Below are positions 34,855 to 44,569 of a stretch of DNA of 64,000 bases, piece after piece (the stretch's first letter is position 1; each line of letters begins with the position of its first letter). A program made the translations under genes and the position numbers. The stretch covers positions 930,001-994,000 of the forward strand of contig CAXXFH010000006.1 in the NCBI GenBank assembly GCA_963677085.2. The letters are read 5' to 3'. The notes under the pieces are model-generated. The model was given only the letters and a program-made list of their open reading frames with translations. It was not told the origin of the DNA and made no database searches. Origin of the DNA: G963677085 sp963677085. GTDB taxonomy: Bacteria > Planctomycetota > Planctomycetia > Pirellulales > Thermoguttaceae.

Positions 34855-35988
34855 GTGACATTAGATAGTATTGATCTTTTGGTTGTGGGTTCCGGCCCGG
34901 TAGGAGCGATGGCGGCGCGGGTGGCCGCGGAAGAGCACGGTTTGAATTGCCTGGTTGTGGAGCGCCGCGGCAACGTTGGCGGTCACTGCTTCGATCGCTA
35001 TCACGAATCGGGGATCTTGATTCATGAGTATGGGCCACACTACTTTCGCACAAATTCGGACGAGTTGTTCCAGAGGCTTTCCCGTTTCACCGAGTGGCTT
35101 CCAGGTCGGTATTTCGTCAAGAGTTATTCCCGCGGGCAGCTCTTCACATTGCCGATTAGCCTGATTACTCTTGAGGAGTTTTTTGGCCGAAGCTTTACAA
35201 TGCACGAGGCAGAGGACCTGCTCGCGTCGCTTCGCCAGCCGATTGACAATCCTCGCAATTCCGAGGAGTTCGTCCTCTCGCGAGTTGGCCGCGAGTTGTA
35301 CGAAGCGTTTTATGTTGGTTACACTCAGAAGCAATGGAGCAAACACCCGAGAGAATTGGCTCCTTCGGTGTGTGGGCGCGTACCGATCCGCTACAATCGG
35401 GATCCTCGTTATGTGGGACACAAACACCAGGTAATGCCGAAATGGGGTTATACGCGACTCTTTGAGAACCTTTTAAAACACCCGAAAATCAAGGTTCTCC
35501 TGCAAGCTGATTACGCCGAGGTACGGGGGTGTCTGATGCCGCGTATGGCGACGATTTATACTGGTGCGATCGACGAATACTTCGAGTACGCACTGGGACG
35601 TCTTGCGTGGCGGTCGCTTGAGTTTGCCTACGATGTACATGATGAGGCATTCGTTCAGCCGTGTGTGCAAATCAACTACCCGAATGATTTTGATTACACG
35701 CGAACCGTCGAAGTCAAACATGTGACCCGTCAAGAACATCCGAAAACGGTTGTTGCTAGAGAGTATGCCCGGGCCGAGGGTCCACCGTACTACCCTGTTC
35801 CAGCCGAAGAAAACTATCAGCTCTACGAGCGTTACGCTGCCAAGGCGGCTGAAGAGCGTACCTCGCGACGTGTGTATTTTGCCGGACGTCTTGCTGAATA
35901 CACGTATATCGACATGGATGTCGCTTTTCTGCGAGGTTTGGATGTGGTGTCTCAGATCATCCAAGATTCTTCAAAGGCTGTACTGTAA
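34855..35988 (+). CDS. glf: UDP-galactopyranose mutase (GTG start)
   Basis: This 377-residue flavoprotein converts UDP-galactopyranose to UDP-galactofuranose. The FAD-binding start is LLVVGSGPVGAMAARVAAEE; downstream are NVGGHCFDRY, HEYGPHYFRT, and RYNRDPRYVGHKHQ, with the C-terminal YIDMDVAFLRG (FAD end). The GTG start at 34855 follows AAGGGAAGGA; the longer frame at 34765 overlaps the previous gene. It provides the donor for galactofuranosyl transfer, matching the GT2 domain at 28336. Confidence 0.87.
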   Translation: MTLDSIDLLVVGSGPVGAMAARVAAEEHGLNCLVVERRGNVGGHCFDRYHESGILIHEYGPHYFRTNSDELFQRLSRFTEWLPGRYFVKSYSRGQLFTLPISLITLEEFFGRSFTMHEAEDLLASLRQPIDNPRNSEEFVLSRVGRELYEAFYVGYTQKQWSKHPRELAPSVCGRVPIRYNRDPRYVGHKHQVMPKWGYTRLFENLLKHPKIKVLLQADYAEVRGCLMPRMATIYTGAIDEYFEYALGRLAWRSLEFAYDVHDEAFVQPCVQINYPNDFDYTRTVEVKHVTRQEHPKTVVAREYARAEGPPYYPVPAEENYQLYERYAAKAAEERTSRRVYFAGRLAEYTYIDMDVAFLRGLDVVSQIIQDSSKAVL

Positions 35989-36063
35989 ATCGGTGGCCGG
36001 AAATTTGCCGCGTTAGGTGCGCTGGATAGGAAGTGGAGGATTCGCTCTTGGAGCGTCGGCCCG

Positions 36064-37092
36064 ATGGGATACGTAACAGAAGAAACTCAGATCTGTGGAA
36101 CCATTCCGACGATCGAACCGATAGCCGGCGGAGTGTCACGACCGTTGTGGTCGGTGATGATCCCGACCTACAACTGTGCGAAATATCTCCGTGAGACTCT
36201 TCAGAGTGTGCTCGTCCAGGATCCCGGGACAGCACAAATGCAGATCGAAGTTGTCGACGACTGTTCGACCAAGGATGATCCTAAGCAGACGGTCGGCGAG
36301 ATCGCCAAGGAACGGGTTGTTTTCTACCGCCAGTCACAGAATGTGGGAGCCGTACGTAATTTCAATGCGTGTATTCGTCGGGCGCGAGGACGTCTTGTTC
36401 ACATCCTGCACGGCGATGACGCGGTCGCTCATGGTTTCTACACGGAGATCGAGCACCTGGCAACGAAATATCCGGACACGGCCTTCTTAGCGACACGGTC
36501 CGTGGAAATCGACGAACGCGGCAGGAGACTTCGTAACAGTCCGCCGATGCCCTTGCTGAGGACATCGAGCGACAACCCGGCGGATCTGCTCTGCAACAAT
36601 CCCGTGCGAACCCCGTCGGTTGTGATTCGACGGAGTTTCTACGAGAAGCATGGCGGTTTCGTTCCACAACTCCCGCATGTGGCCGATTGGGAAATGTGGT
36701 TTCGCGCGATCGTCGAGGGACGGGGAGTGATGAGCGATCGGCCGCTCGCCCGGTATCGTATCTTTGGCGACAACGATACGTCACAGCTAATGCGAACGGC
36801 GGGCAATCTTCGCGACTGGCTTCGTTTCGGCGAGATCGTCTCAGCGCGTCTCGACAGTTTCGACCGCAATCGATTCCTCGCGTTTGTCCGCGTCGCGGGT
36901 GCCTATCAATTGGCGAAATTCGCGCACGGCGGAGACCGAGATGCCGTTTGCCATAACCGCGAGTTCCTCGACAGTCTGCCGCGAGTTGCCATGCCATGGA
37001 GCCTGCGCGTTGCGGAAACCATCTTGAGAACACCCCTTTTAGGTATTGCACTGGTTCGTGCCCGGCAGCAGTATCAGCGGTTATTTCAATGA
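36064..37092 (+). CDS. GT2-family glycosyltransferase
   Basis: The 342-residue protein has the classic GT-A start WSVMIPTYNCAKYLRETLQS near residue 35, EVVDDCSTKDDP, ARGRLVHILHGDDAVAHGFY (the DxD-like motif) and a C-terminal LPHVADWEMWFRAI. It is soluble or peripherally bound and acts in the cytoplasm on a lipid-linked acceptor. The donor sugar is unknown. Confidence 0.85.
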   Translation: MGYVTEETQICGTIPTIEPIAGGVSRPLWSVMIPTYNCAKYLRETLQSVLVQDPGTAQMQIEVVDDCSTKDDPKQTVGEIAKERVVFYRQSQNVGAVRNFNACIRRARGRLVHILHGDDAVAHGFYTEIEHLATKYPDTAFLATRSVEIDERGRRLRNSPPMPLLRTSSDNPADLLCNNPVRTPSVVIRRSFYEKHGGFVPQLPHVADWEMWFRAIVEGRGVMSDRPLARYRIFGDNDTSQLMRTAGNLRDWLRFGEIVSARLDSFDRNRFLAFVRVAGAYQLAKFAHGGDRDAVCHNREFLDSLPRVAMPWSLRVAETILRTPLLGIALVRARQQYQRLFQ

Positions 37093-37141
37093 TCGGGGGC
37101 GTAAGACGGCTGAAGCCTGCCTGCCGCGGACGCGCAACTCG

Positions 37142-39091
37142 GTGAAGATTCCTTCCAGACAACGGTCGGGCCAACGGCAAACAAAGACGGCCCCGTCTTC
37201 GCAAACGGTCGGTGCCAACGCTTCAGCAAGGCATGCGGCGTCCACCTTGTCGCAACCATTGGCCGTTGCTTTTCTCATTCTCGCCGGGCTGGTGGCCTTC
37301 TCGAATACTCTTGGTAATCCCATGGTGTTCGACAGCCGTGGGTTCATTCTTACGAACTCACACGTCCACCGTCTCTGGCCTCCCGGGTGGTTTTGGCAGA
37401 CACCGCGGCCGTTTACGTTTTTCACGTTTGCGGTCAACTACGCCTTGCACGGAGAAATCCTCTGGCCGTGGCATCTCACTAACCTGGCGATCCACATTGC
37501 GGCCGGGCTGACGTTGTTCGGGATCATTCGGCGTACGCTCTTGTGCAAGCGACTTAAACAGCGATACGGCGCTGTGGCGTTGGAAATCGCGTTTACGGCA
37601 TCGCTGCTTTGGTTGGTTCATCCACTACAAACCGAGAGCGTGACGTTCGTCTACCAGCGTCTGGAATCGTTGATGGGGTTGTTCTTCCTGTTGGTGTTCT
37701 ATTGCTTCATTCGTGCGCAGGCCGGGCCACGACGCGGTTGGTGGTATGTGGGAGCAGTCGGGTCGTTTCTGTTGGGCGTGGGAGCCAAGGAGGTGATTGG
37801 CGTCGCGCCTGTGTTGTTGGTGTGGTACGATCGCGTGTTTGTGAGCCGTTCGTGGAAAGACGTGTTGCGCAACAACGGGCCGTTCTATGGGTTGCTCGGC
37901 GGCATTCTGTTCGTGTTGGCCGGCATCGTGCTGCACTTCCTACCTGCGTACCGGGGCGGCGGGATTTTGCGCTACGAAGACATTTCGCCAATGGAGTATG
38001 CTCTTTCGCAGCCGGGCGTTATTGCCGAATATCTACGCCTGAGCCTCTGGCCGCAGGGGCAGTGTTTCGACTGCGGTTGGCCCGTCGCTTCGACTGCCGA
38101 ACGGATTGTTCCGCCACTGCTTCTGATCGGCTCGTTGCTTGGATTGACTGCCTGGGCGGCCGCGCGTCGGCCGGCGTGGGGGTTCCTCGGCGGGTGGTTC
38201 TTCTTGGTGTTGGCGCCCACGTCCAGCGTTATTCCGATCAAGGACCTTTACTATGAACACCGCATGTACTTGCCGCTGGCGGCCGTGGCGGTGGCCGCGG
38301 CGATTGGCGTCTATGAACTCATGGCTTGGATCGGTCGAGTGTTAGGTATCTCGTCAGCACATCGGCGGACAATCCTCACCACGGTGTTTATCTTGGCGGC
38401 GCTCAGTTTGACGGGCGTTACGCGATCGCGCAACACGGTTTACGCCAGTCCGGCGATATTCTGGAGCGACGTGGTTCAAAAGGTGCCGACTCGTGCGAAG
38501 GCCTACTACAACTTGGCCCACGCCTGGGAAGAAGAAGGGCAATTGCGCGAGGCTATCGAGAATTACCGTCGTGCGGTCGAGTTGGATGCTAACGACACCG
38601 ACTCGCACAACAATCTGGCAAATCTGCTTTGCCAGGTGTTGCCGCAAGAAGCGGAGATACATTATCGGGCGGCACTGTCGATTTCTCCGCGGCGTGCCGA
38701 CATTCATGGCAATTTCGCGGGACTTCTCGCGGCACAAGGTCGAATGGACGAAGCTGTAAAACACGCCGAGACGGCATTGCGGCTGGCGCCAAACGTGGCA
38801 CGCAACCATCTCAACATGGCCAACCTCTTGGCACAGTCGCGCCCAGCGGTGGCCATCGAGCATTATCGGCAGGCGCTGGTTCTTCAGCCCGCATTTGCCG
38901 AGGCCCATTTCCATCTGGCCAACACATTGGCTCTTGGCGGACAGATTCAAGAGGCCATCGTGCATCTTCGCGAGGCGTTGCGGTTGCAGGCCGATTGGCC
39001 GGAAGCCCAGAAAAACCTGGCGATTCTGCTGCGAATGCAGGCCGATGGCACCCGGGGAAACGATAGCCCACAACAGCCGGCCATACGTTGA
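37142..39091 (+). CDS. TMTC-like multi-span membrane protein with C-terminal TPR repeats
   Basis: About 649 residues: an N-terminal region of 9-11 membrane spans with the TMTC-like words NPMVFDSRGFILTN, FAVNYALHG, LSLWPQGQCFDCGW and YYEHRMYLPLAAVAVA, then about five TPR units from residue 475 to the end. TMTC proteins in animals are O-mannosyltransferases; the bacterial relatives are assumed to transfer sugars to proteins or glycans. The start is uncertain: GTG 37142 lacks a clear ribosome site. It overlaps none of the previous gene. A close paralogue lies at 42125. Confidence 0.8.
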   Translation: MKIPSRQRSGQRQTKTAPSSQTVGANASARHAASTLSQPLAVAFLILAGLVAFSNTLGNPMVFDSRGFILTNSHVHRLWPPGWFWQTPRPFTFFTFAVNYALHGEILWPWHLTNLAIHIAAGLTLFGIIRRTLLCKRLKQRYGAVALEIAFTASLLWLVHPLQTESVTFVYQRLESLMGLFFLLVFYCFIRAQAGPRRGWWYVGAVGSFLLGVGAKEVIGVAPVLLVWYDRVFVSRSWKDVLRNNGPFYGLLGGILFVLAGIVLHFLPAYRGGGILRYEDISPMEYALSQPGVIAEYLRLSLWPQGQCFDCGWPVASTAERIVPPLLLIGSLLGLTAWAAARRPAWGFLGGWFFLVLAPTSSVIPIKDLYYEHRMYLPLAAVAVAAAIGVYELMAWIGRVLGISSAHRRTILTTVFILAALSLTGVTRSRNTVYASPAIFWSDVVQKVPTRAKAYYNLAHAWEEEGQLREAIENYRRAVELDANDTDSHNNLANLLCQVLPQEAEIHYRAALSISPRRADIHGNFAGLLAAQGRMDEAVKHAETALRLAPNVARNHLNMANLLAQSRPAVAIEHYRQALVLQPAFAEAHFHLANTLALGGQIQEAIVHLREALRLQADWPEAQKNLAILLRMQADGTRGNDSPQQPAIR

Positions 39092-39276
39092 TCGGGCACT
39101 CGATCCCTGGTTCAAGCTTGACATAGTACCGGCCCTTTTCTTCCCGCTCGCGCAATGCTAACGAGCAGACAATTCACAGCTAACCTGGGCGTCCTATCAT
39201 AATTCGCTCGGATGGGCGTGTTGTGAATTGTTTGGCCGGCTTGGCGCGAATTGTCATTCAGAGGGCTTTGGTCATG

Positions 39277-40491
39277 GGTGTTGCGTGGTCGGATGCCAGT
39301 CGGGATGTGTTCTGCGAACGGGCCACCGTCGAGGGTATCGCCGAGCCGAACGCTGTCGAACTGTCGGTCGTGATGCCGTGTCTTAACGAAGAGCGGACAC
39401 TGCCGACGTGCATCGGCAAGGCGCTAAGAACGATGGCCGAATTGGGCATCCACGGCGAGGTGGTCATCGTCGATAACGGTTCGACCGATCGTAGCGTCGA
39501 GGTGGCCACCGAAGCGGGCGCCCGCGTCGTGCATGAATCAGCCAAGGGCTATGGCAATGCCTTGCGGCGAGGGTTCGAAGAAGCCCGTGGGAAATTCATC
39601 ATCATGGGCGACTGCGACGACAGCTACGACTTCACCGATCTGAAGCGTTATGTCGATCGGTTGCGCGGCGGGGCCGAATTCGTGATCGGCAATCGGTTGG
39701 CGGGCGAGATCAAGCCGGGCGCCATGCCGTGGCACCACCGTTGGATTGGCAACCCCGTGCTGAGTTGGTTCCTCAACGTGTTGTTCAAGACGGGCGTGGG
39801 AGATTCGCACTGCGGAATGCGGGGATTCACCAGGGAAGCTTACCGCAAGATGCGTTTGAAGATGTCGGGCATGGAGTTGGCCAGCGAAATGGTCATCAAA
39901 AGTGCCAAGGTGGGGCTGAAGACCGAAGAAATCCCGATCACCTTGTGGCCCGATGGGCGAGACCGCAAACCGCATTTGCGGAGTTTTCGAGACGGTTGGC
40001 GGCATTTGCGTTTCATGCTCATGTGCAGCCCAAAGTTTCTCTTCTTCCTCCCAGGCCTGTTGTTGGCGATACTCGGCTTGGCGGCGATTCCCGCCGCGGT
40101 AATCGCCGGCTATGGTGTGTTCGACGACGCGTTCGGTCCCAACTTCATGTTCACGGCCTCGTTGTTGTCGATCGTGGGCTGGCACCTGATGATTTTCGGC
40201 GTGCTCGCGAAAGTCTACAGTCATCAAGTGGACCCCGTGTTCGAGGACCCACGCATTCCGAAGGTCATGCAGGTGTTCTCGATCGAACGCGGGGTAATGC
40301 TGGGACTATTGATCGTAACCGCATCTTTGGTATGTGGCGTGCCGGTGCTTGTCGAGTGGTGGCAGACAGCCAAGGTCAACTCGCCCGCCCGTTGGATCTT
40401 GGCTGGCACGTTGTTCACGATCGGATTCGAAACGGTGTTTACGTCGTTTCTTGTGGGCATCTTGGACTTGCCGCGGGAGAACGGACGGTAG
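39277..40491 (+). CDS. DPM1-type GT2 glycosyltransferase with C-terminal membrane spans
   Basis: The protein (404 residues from ATG 39277, which follows AGAGGG; GTG 39223 also possible) has LSVVMPCLNEERTLPTCIGK, VVIVDNGSTDRSVEVATEAG, FIIMGDCDDSYDFTDLKRYV and MRGFTREAYRKM, the dolichyl-phosphate-mannose-synthase pattern, then four hydrophobic segments from about residue 270. It probably makes a polyprenyl-phosphate sugar, the kind of donor that TMTC-like proteins on both sides would use. Confidence 0.88.
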   Translation, partial: GVAWSDASRDVFCERATVEGIAEPNAVELSVVMPCLNEERTLPTCIGKALRTMAELGIHGEVVIVDNGSTDRSVEVATEAGARVVHESAKGYGNALRRGFEEARGKFIIMGDCDDSYDFTDLKRYVDRLRGGAEFVIGNRLAGEIKPGAMPWHHRWIGNPVLSWFLNVLFKTGVGDSHCGMRGFTREAYRKMRLKMSGMELASEMVIKSAKVGLKTEEIPITLWPDGRDRKPHLRSFRDGWRHLRFMLMCSPKFLFFLPGLLLAILGLAAIPAAVIAGYGVFDDAFGPNFMFTASLLSIVGWHLMIFGVLAKVYSHQVDPVFEDPRIPKVMQVFSIERGVMLGLLIVTASLVCGVPVLVEWWQTAKVNSPARWILAGTLFTIGFETVFTSFLVGILDLPRENGR

Positions 40492-40515
40492 CCATTTACG
40501 ACGTTTGTTCTTATC

Positions 40516-40627
40516 TTGACGGGATAACAGGATGGACAGGATCAACCACGGAGACACGGAGAACACTGAGAGACCTTGCCTCTCGCAACAGTCTCCTTCC
40601 GATCAGGCATCTCCGTGACCTCCGTGG
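40516..40627. repeat. repeat cluster: half-palindrome plus CCACGGAG inverted repeat
   Basis: TTGACGGGATAACAGGATGG (40516 onward) is a solo half of the long palindrome at 41930-42012. Next to it, CCACGGAGACACGGAG and CTCCGTGACCTCCGTGG (40546-40627) form an imperfect inverted repeat of a type widespread in many bacterial genomes. It lies between two convergent genes. Confidence 0.75.
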
Positions 40628-40731
40628 TAAGAAGAAGCGGCAATTACGCGGTGTCATCTGGATTGCCCGGGGTGGCTGCATAAAATCCTTGCGTTCGATC
40701 CTGTTAAGAAAGGGACGAACGCCGTAAACGG

Positions 40732-41892
40732 TTACCTGTCGGCAAGGTCTTGGCTCAACTCGGCATAGAAGTCGGCGCAGTGCTGCCAGTCCCAATTCTG
40801 TCGGGCGTAGTCGGCTACGCGTTGCCGTCGGATGGTCAACTGTGAGCGCTCAGTCACAATCCGTTCGAAGCACGACGTAAGTGCTTCGGTCGAAAGATCG
40901 GCGGTAAAACAGTATTGCTCGATACCCGGGATGCCGGCGGCCGTGTCGTTGGAGATCAGCGCGGGCGTGCCGCAAGCCATAGCCTCTTGAACCACCAACG
41001 GAAAGCCCTCTCCAACCGAGGGAAGAACCAGCAGATCGGCCGCGTGAAAATACTGCGCGGTGGCGTCGTGAGCCATCGGTCCAAGTACGGAGACGTTGGG
41101 CAAATTCCAGGCGTTGGGCTCCTCGGGGCCCCATCCGATGAGCGTCCAGTGGTGGTCGCGAAAACGATCGGCGAGCATCTTCAGCCAGCGAAGTCCCTTC
41201 TTTTCGACGAATCGGCCGACGAACAACAGGTGCAACTTATCGTCGTGCCAACCCAACTCGGAACGCAGTTCGCCCCGCTCGTTTTCCAGCAACGGGTGAA
41301 ACAGCCGGGTGTCGACACCGTTGGGCAGGAATCGTGGGGGCGCAGAGAATCGGGTGAAACGGGCGAAGTAGTTCTGAACTTTGGCACTGATGAACACGGC
41401 TTGCGTGGAGTTCGCCAGTACGTGTCGGGCAATCGTGCGGTTCGCTATTTCGAGAATTCCGCGTGTGATCCGGTTGTTGTACGGGATCTTTCCCACGTGT
41501 TGAGTAACGATCACCGGTTTGCCGTACCACGACGCCAGTCGCGCGGCGGCGAAGTTGCCGAGGTAAAGCGAATCGTGCAGATGAACGACATCGCATCGAC
41601 GCACGGCAGCCGCCAAGCAACGAAGGCTCAAAGGGCCCCAAACGGGATAGGGCAACCCGAGCAATCGCTCCGACAGATTACAGGCAGCCATCGGCAAATA
41701 GGACACGCCCGATATCGACTCGTGCGGCGTGGGACCGCTGGCCGCCCAAGTAATCTCCAGGCCGTGCCGAGCCAGTCGGGCGGCAAGCTCCCCGGCGACA
41801 ATCTCCACGCCGCCGCGGTGTTCGCCGTAGTAATGAGTGACGAGAAGAAGACGCAATTCCAGTTGCTCTACGGTTTGGGGAAAGGCGGCCAT
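40732..41892 (-). CDS. GT4-family glycosyltransferase
   Basis: The 386-residue GT-B enzyme has an N-terminal LLLVTHYYGEHRGGVEIVAG (nucleotide-sugar family start) and a C-terminal LLFVGRFVEKKGLRWLKMLA, LVLPSVGEGFPLVVQEAMAC with the E-x7-E motif. It is the only minus-strand gene in the polysaccharide locus. ATG 41892 is chosen because the longer frame reads through the palindrome at 41930-42012. Confidence 0.87.
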   Translation of the reverse strand: MAAFPQTVEQLELRLLLVTHYYGEHRGGVEIVAGELAARLARHGLEITWAASGPTPHESISGVSYLPMAACNLSERLLGLPYPVWGPLSLRCLAAAVRRCDVVHLHDSLYLGNFAAARLASWYGKPVIVTQHVGKIPYNNRITRGILEIANRTIARHVLANSTQAVFISAKVQNYFARFTRFSAPPRFLPNGVDTRLFHPLLENERGELRSELGWHDDKLHLLFVGRFVEKKGLRWLKMLADRFRDHHWTLIGWGPEEPNAWNLPNVSVLGPMAHDATAQYFHAADLLVLPSVGEGFPLVVQEAMACGTPALISNDTAAGIPGIEQYCFTADLSTEALTSCFERIVTERSQLTIRRQRVADYARQNWDWQHCADFYAELSQDLADR

Positions 41893-41929
41893 ATGGGGCT
41901 GCAACGGTTCGGCAGGATATTTGCCCTTG

Positions 41930-42012
41930 TTTTGACAGGATAACAGGATAGACAGGATTGGCCACAGCCGGGCATATCTTTCAATCCTGTTCATCCTGTT
42001 ATCCTGTCAAAA
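41930..42012. repeat. long inverted repeat with 30-bp arms
   Basis: Arms at 41930-41959 and 41983-42012 match at 28 of 30 positions (TTTTGACAGGATAACAGGAT... against its complement) around a 23-base spacer. It separates the divergent GT4 and TMTC-like genes; a half copy occurs at 40516. Confidence 0.88.
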
Positions 42013-42124
42013 AAGAACGTTTATAAACGGTTGTATCCTCCTGATAGTATAGGTGAAACCTGTCGACGTGTCATCAACGCCAATCGAAGACGATTGTACC
42101 ACTTCGCGAAAAGGTTAACGATCT

Positions 42125-43816
42125 GTGACGCCAGCAATAAAGAGGCAGCATCGGCCGTGTGGTCAAGTCGCCAGGAAAGCTCAACCCTGCACGATCTCCT
42201 TCGCCCGAGGTGTGTTGGCAGTGGTCGTGTTGACGTTGTTTACCGTTATCGCCTACGCGGACAGCCTTAATAGTCCGTTTATCTTCGACGGCGTTCACGC
42301 TATCCGTTCGAACGACGTAATACGCGGATTCTGGCCGCCGACGCGGCTTCTGCAGGGCAATACCCGACCGGTCGCCTTTTTCTCGTTTGCCGTGAACTAT
42401 GCACTGCATGGCACCGACGTCTGGGGTTACCACGCGACGAATTTGGCGATTCATCTCGCGGCCGGATTTGTGTTGTTCGATCTCGTGCGACGCACTCTCG
42501 CACAGGGTCGACTGGCCGAACGATACGCTAAGGCATCTTACAGCTTGGCGCTCACGGTGGCCTGTCTCTGGCTCGTGCATCCCTTGCAGACCCAAAGCGT
42601 AACGTACATCTACCAGCGGTTCGAGTCGCTGGCGGGTTTATTCTATCTGCTGACGGTGTACACGTTTGTCAGTGCGCACGACTCACGTCGGCAGACCGTG
42701 TGGTACGCAGTTTCTTTTGCCTGTTTCCTGCTGGGAGTCGGTACGAAGGAAGTGGTTGCCACGGCACCGCTGATCGTGGTGTGCTACGATCGGGCGTTTT
42801 TCTCCGCGTCGTGGCGCGAGGCACTTATGCGCCATCGCGAGTACTATCTCGTGCTGAGCGTGATTTTGTTGCTCGGAGGTCTGTTCGCCGCAGCGCGATT
42901 GAATATTTACCGTGGCGGAGGCATTCTCGAAGTAGAAGGCGTTTCGCCCTGGCAATATGCGCTCAGTCAGCCAGGTGTGATACTGCACTACCTTCGCTTG
43001 GTTTTCTGGCCACAAGGGCAATGTCTCGATTATCAGTGGCCGGTGGCTACGACCGCCCCGGAAATTGTGTTCCCGTTACTGCTGGTGGTCTCGCTGTTGG
43101 TTGCAACCGTTTGGATGATGGCACACGGCTTCGCGCTCGGCCTGTTGGGCGTTTGGTTTTTCGCCATCCTGGCGCCGACGTCCAGCTTCGTACCCATTCG
43201 AGATTTAGCCTTTGAGCACCGCATGTATCTGCCGCTGGCTGCGGTGATCGTTTTGGTTGTCGTGGTGGGTTACGAATTGGGCGACAAGTTGCTTGTCCGG
43301 ACGAACTGTAATCGGACGACACGCATGCACGCTTTAGCAGCGATCACGCTAGTAGTTGCGGTCGGGTTAGCAGTGCAGACATTTCGTCGCAACCAGGTGT
43401 ATGCGAGCGAAGCGGCGATGTGGCAAGATGTTGTTACGAAGGTGCCTACCAACGGTCGGGCGCATTGTCATTTGGCCAACGCCTTACGGAAGTCAGCGTC
43501 TGAAGAGGCGATTCGGCACTACCGTTTGGCTGTCGAGTTCGATCCGGCTTGTGCCGTTGCCCATAACAACTTGGGCAACATGCTTCGGCAGCATCCGGAA
43601 GAGGCAATTGCCCACTATCGGGTGGCAATCGACATCAAACCGGAATATTACGAGGCGTACAACGGCCTAGGCAACGCCTTGGCCCGACTAGGTCATTTCG
43701 ATCAGGCGATCCACTGCTACAAAACGGCACTTCAGATCAATCCAAACTATGCCGATTCGAAGAAAAATTGGGCGATTGTCTTACAGATGAAACGGCAGGC
43801 AAGGCAGGACAGGTGA
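42125..43816 (+). CDS. TMTC-like multi-span membrane protein with short TPR tail (paralogue)
   Basis: A 563-residue protein, clearly paralogous to that at 37142: NSPFIFDG, FAVNYALHG, FESLAGLFYLLTVYTF, VFWPQGQCLDYQWPVATTA, FEHRMYLPLAAVIVLV, then only about three TPR units. The N-terminal 400 residues form multiple spans. GTG start at 42125. It closes the polysaccharide locus and may differ from its paralogue in acceptor because the TPR part is shorter. Confidence 0.8.
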   Translation: MTPAIKRQHRPCGQVARKAQPCTISFARGVLAVVVLTLFTVIAYADSLNSPFIFDGVHAIRSNDVIRGFWPPTRLLQGNTRPVAFFSFAVNYALHGTDVWGYHATNLAIHLAAGFVLFDLVRRTLAQGRLAERYAKASYSLALTVACLWLVHPLQTQSVTYIYQRFESLAGLFYLLTVYTFVSAHDSRRQTVWYAVSFACFLLGVGTKEVVATAPLIVVCYDRAFFSASWREALMRHREYYLVLSVILLLGGLFAAARLNIYRGGGILEVEGVSPWQYALSQPGVILHYLRLVFWPQGQCLDYQWPVATTAPEIVFPLLLVVSLLVATVWMMAHGFALGLLGVWFFAILAPTSSFVPIRDLAFEHRMYLPLAAVIVLVVVVGYELGDKLLVRTNCNRTTRMHALAAITLVVAVGLAVQTFRRNQVYASEAAMWQDVVTKVPTNGRAHCHLANALRKSASEEAIRHYRLAVEFDPACAVAHNNLGNMLRQHPEEAIAHYRVAIDIKPEYYEAYNGLGNALARLGHFDQAIHCYKTALQINPNYADSKKNWAIVLQMKRQARQDR

Positions 43817-43964
43817 GGGCGCATGTTGTGTGTTTGGCCTTACACACAAGCATGAAAACGCCCGTTGAAAAGCGTGGCACTCTTAACCTTACTCGCGGAA
43901 AGTTGCGTAAGACTTGTGGTGGCATAACCGCTAAAGGTTTCTTCCCGTCACGAGGCAGTCGAGA

Positions 43965-44215
43965 GTGTACACGAACATGGCACTGTGGAGCGAAGTGTGT
44001 CGCCGGGCGTTGACCGGCGAGTTGTCGAAACGGCAAGCTTGCCAGCAATACGAGCTGCATTGGGATACGTTGCAGAAAATTTTCCAGCACAGCGAACCGC
44101 TTGGTTATCGGAAGGAAACGCCGCGGCGCAAAACGGCCCTCGGACCGTTCGTGACGATGATCCACCAGATTCTCGAAGCCGACAAGCAAGCGCCCAAGAA
44201 ACAGCAGTACCCGAC
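43965..44215 (+). pseudogene. IS21-family IstA N-terminal remnant
   Basis: The frame starts with a helix-turn-helix region (SKRQACQQYELHWDTLQKIF) and continues LGPFVTMIHQILEADKQAPK, the pattern of IstA transposases, but loses the frame about 85 residues in. No catalytic core or IstB helper gene follows. Confidence 0.6.
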
Positions 44216-44569
44216 GCATCCGTCCATGTCGACTACGATTTCGCTGTGTCGGCAACCTCCTTTCTGAACGCCTGACGGCGTACAAGCGAAGTGATGTATT
44301 CGTTTTCTTCCATGATCACACCGTGGCGTTGGCAGATCTCCGGTACCCGCTTCGCAAACCACATCGAATCTCGCGGCGGGGTTGCGGGGGCTGAGGGACC
44401 AGGGGCGGTAGGTATCGGGGTTGGACTTCAGCCAGAGGTAGGGCAATAGCGGGGTGAGGGCGGCGTGGGAATGGCATTCGTTCTTTCCAGCAACTTACCA
44501 CCCAGCTAGAATAGAAACCCGCAACCCCGAGCGCTGCACTTTCAGACCGGCGTTTACAACCCCGTATTT
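44216..44569. other. gap after the IS21 remnant, no gene supported
   Basis: Short protein-like stretches occur in different frames on both strands (for example a run after 44246 on the plus strand and one near 44350-44446 on the minus strand). They look like debris of deleted genes. No start codon, ribosome site or terminator is convincing. Confidence 0.4.

Noticed and set aside
41893..41994. Upstream extension of the GT4 gene to 41994
   Set aside because: It translates one arm of the long inverted repeat; the inner ATG begins the conserved family start.
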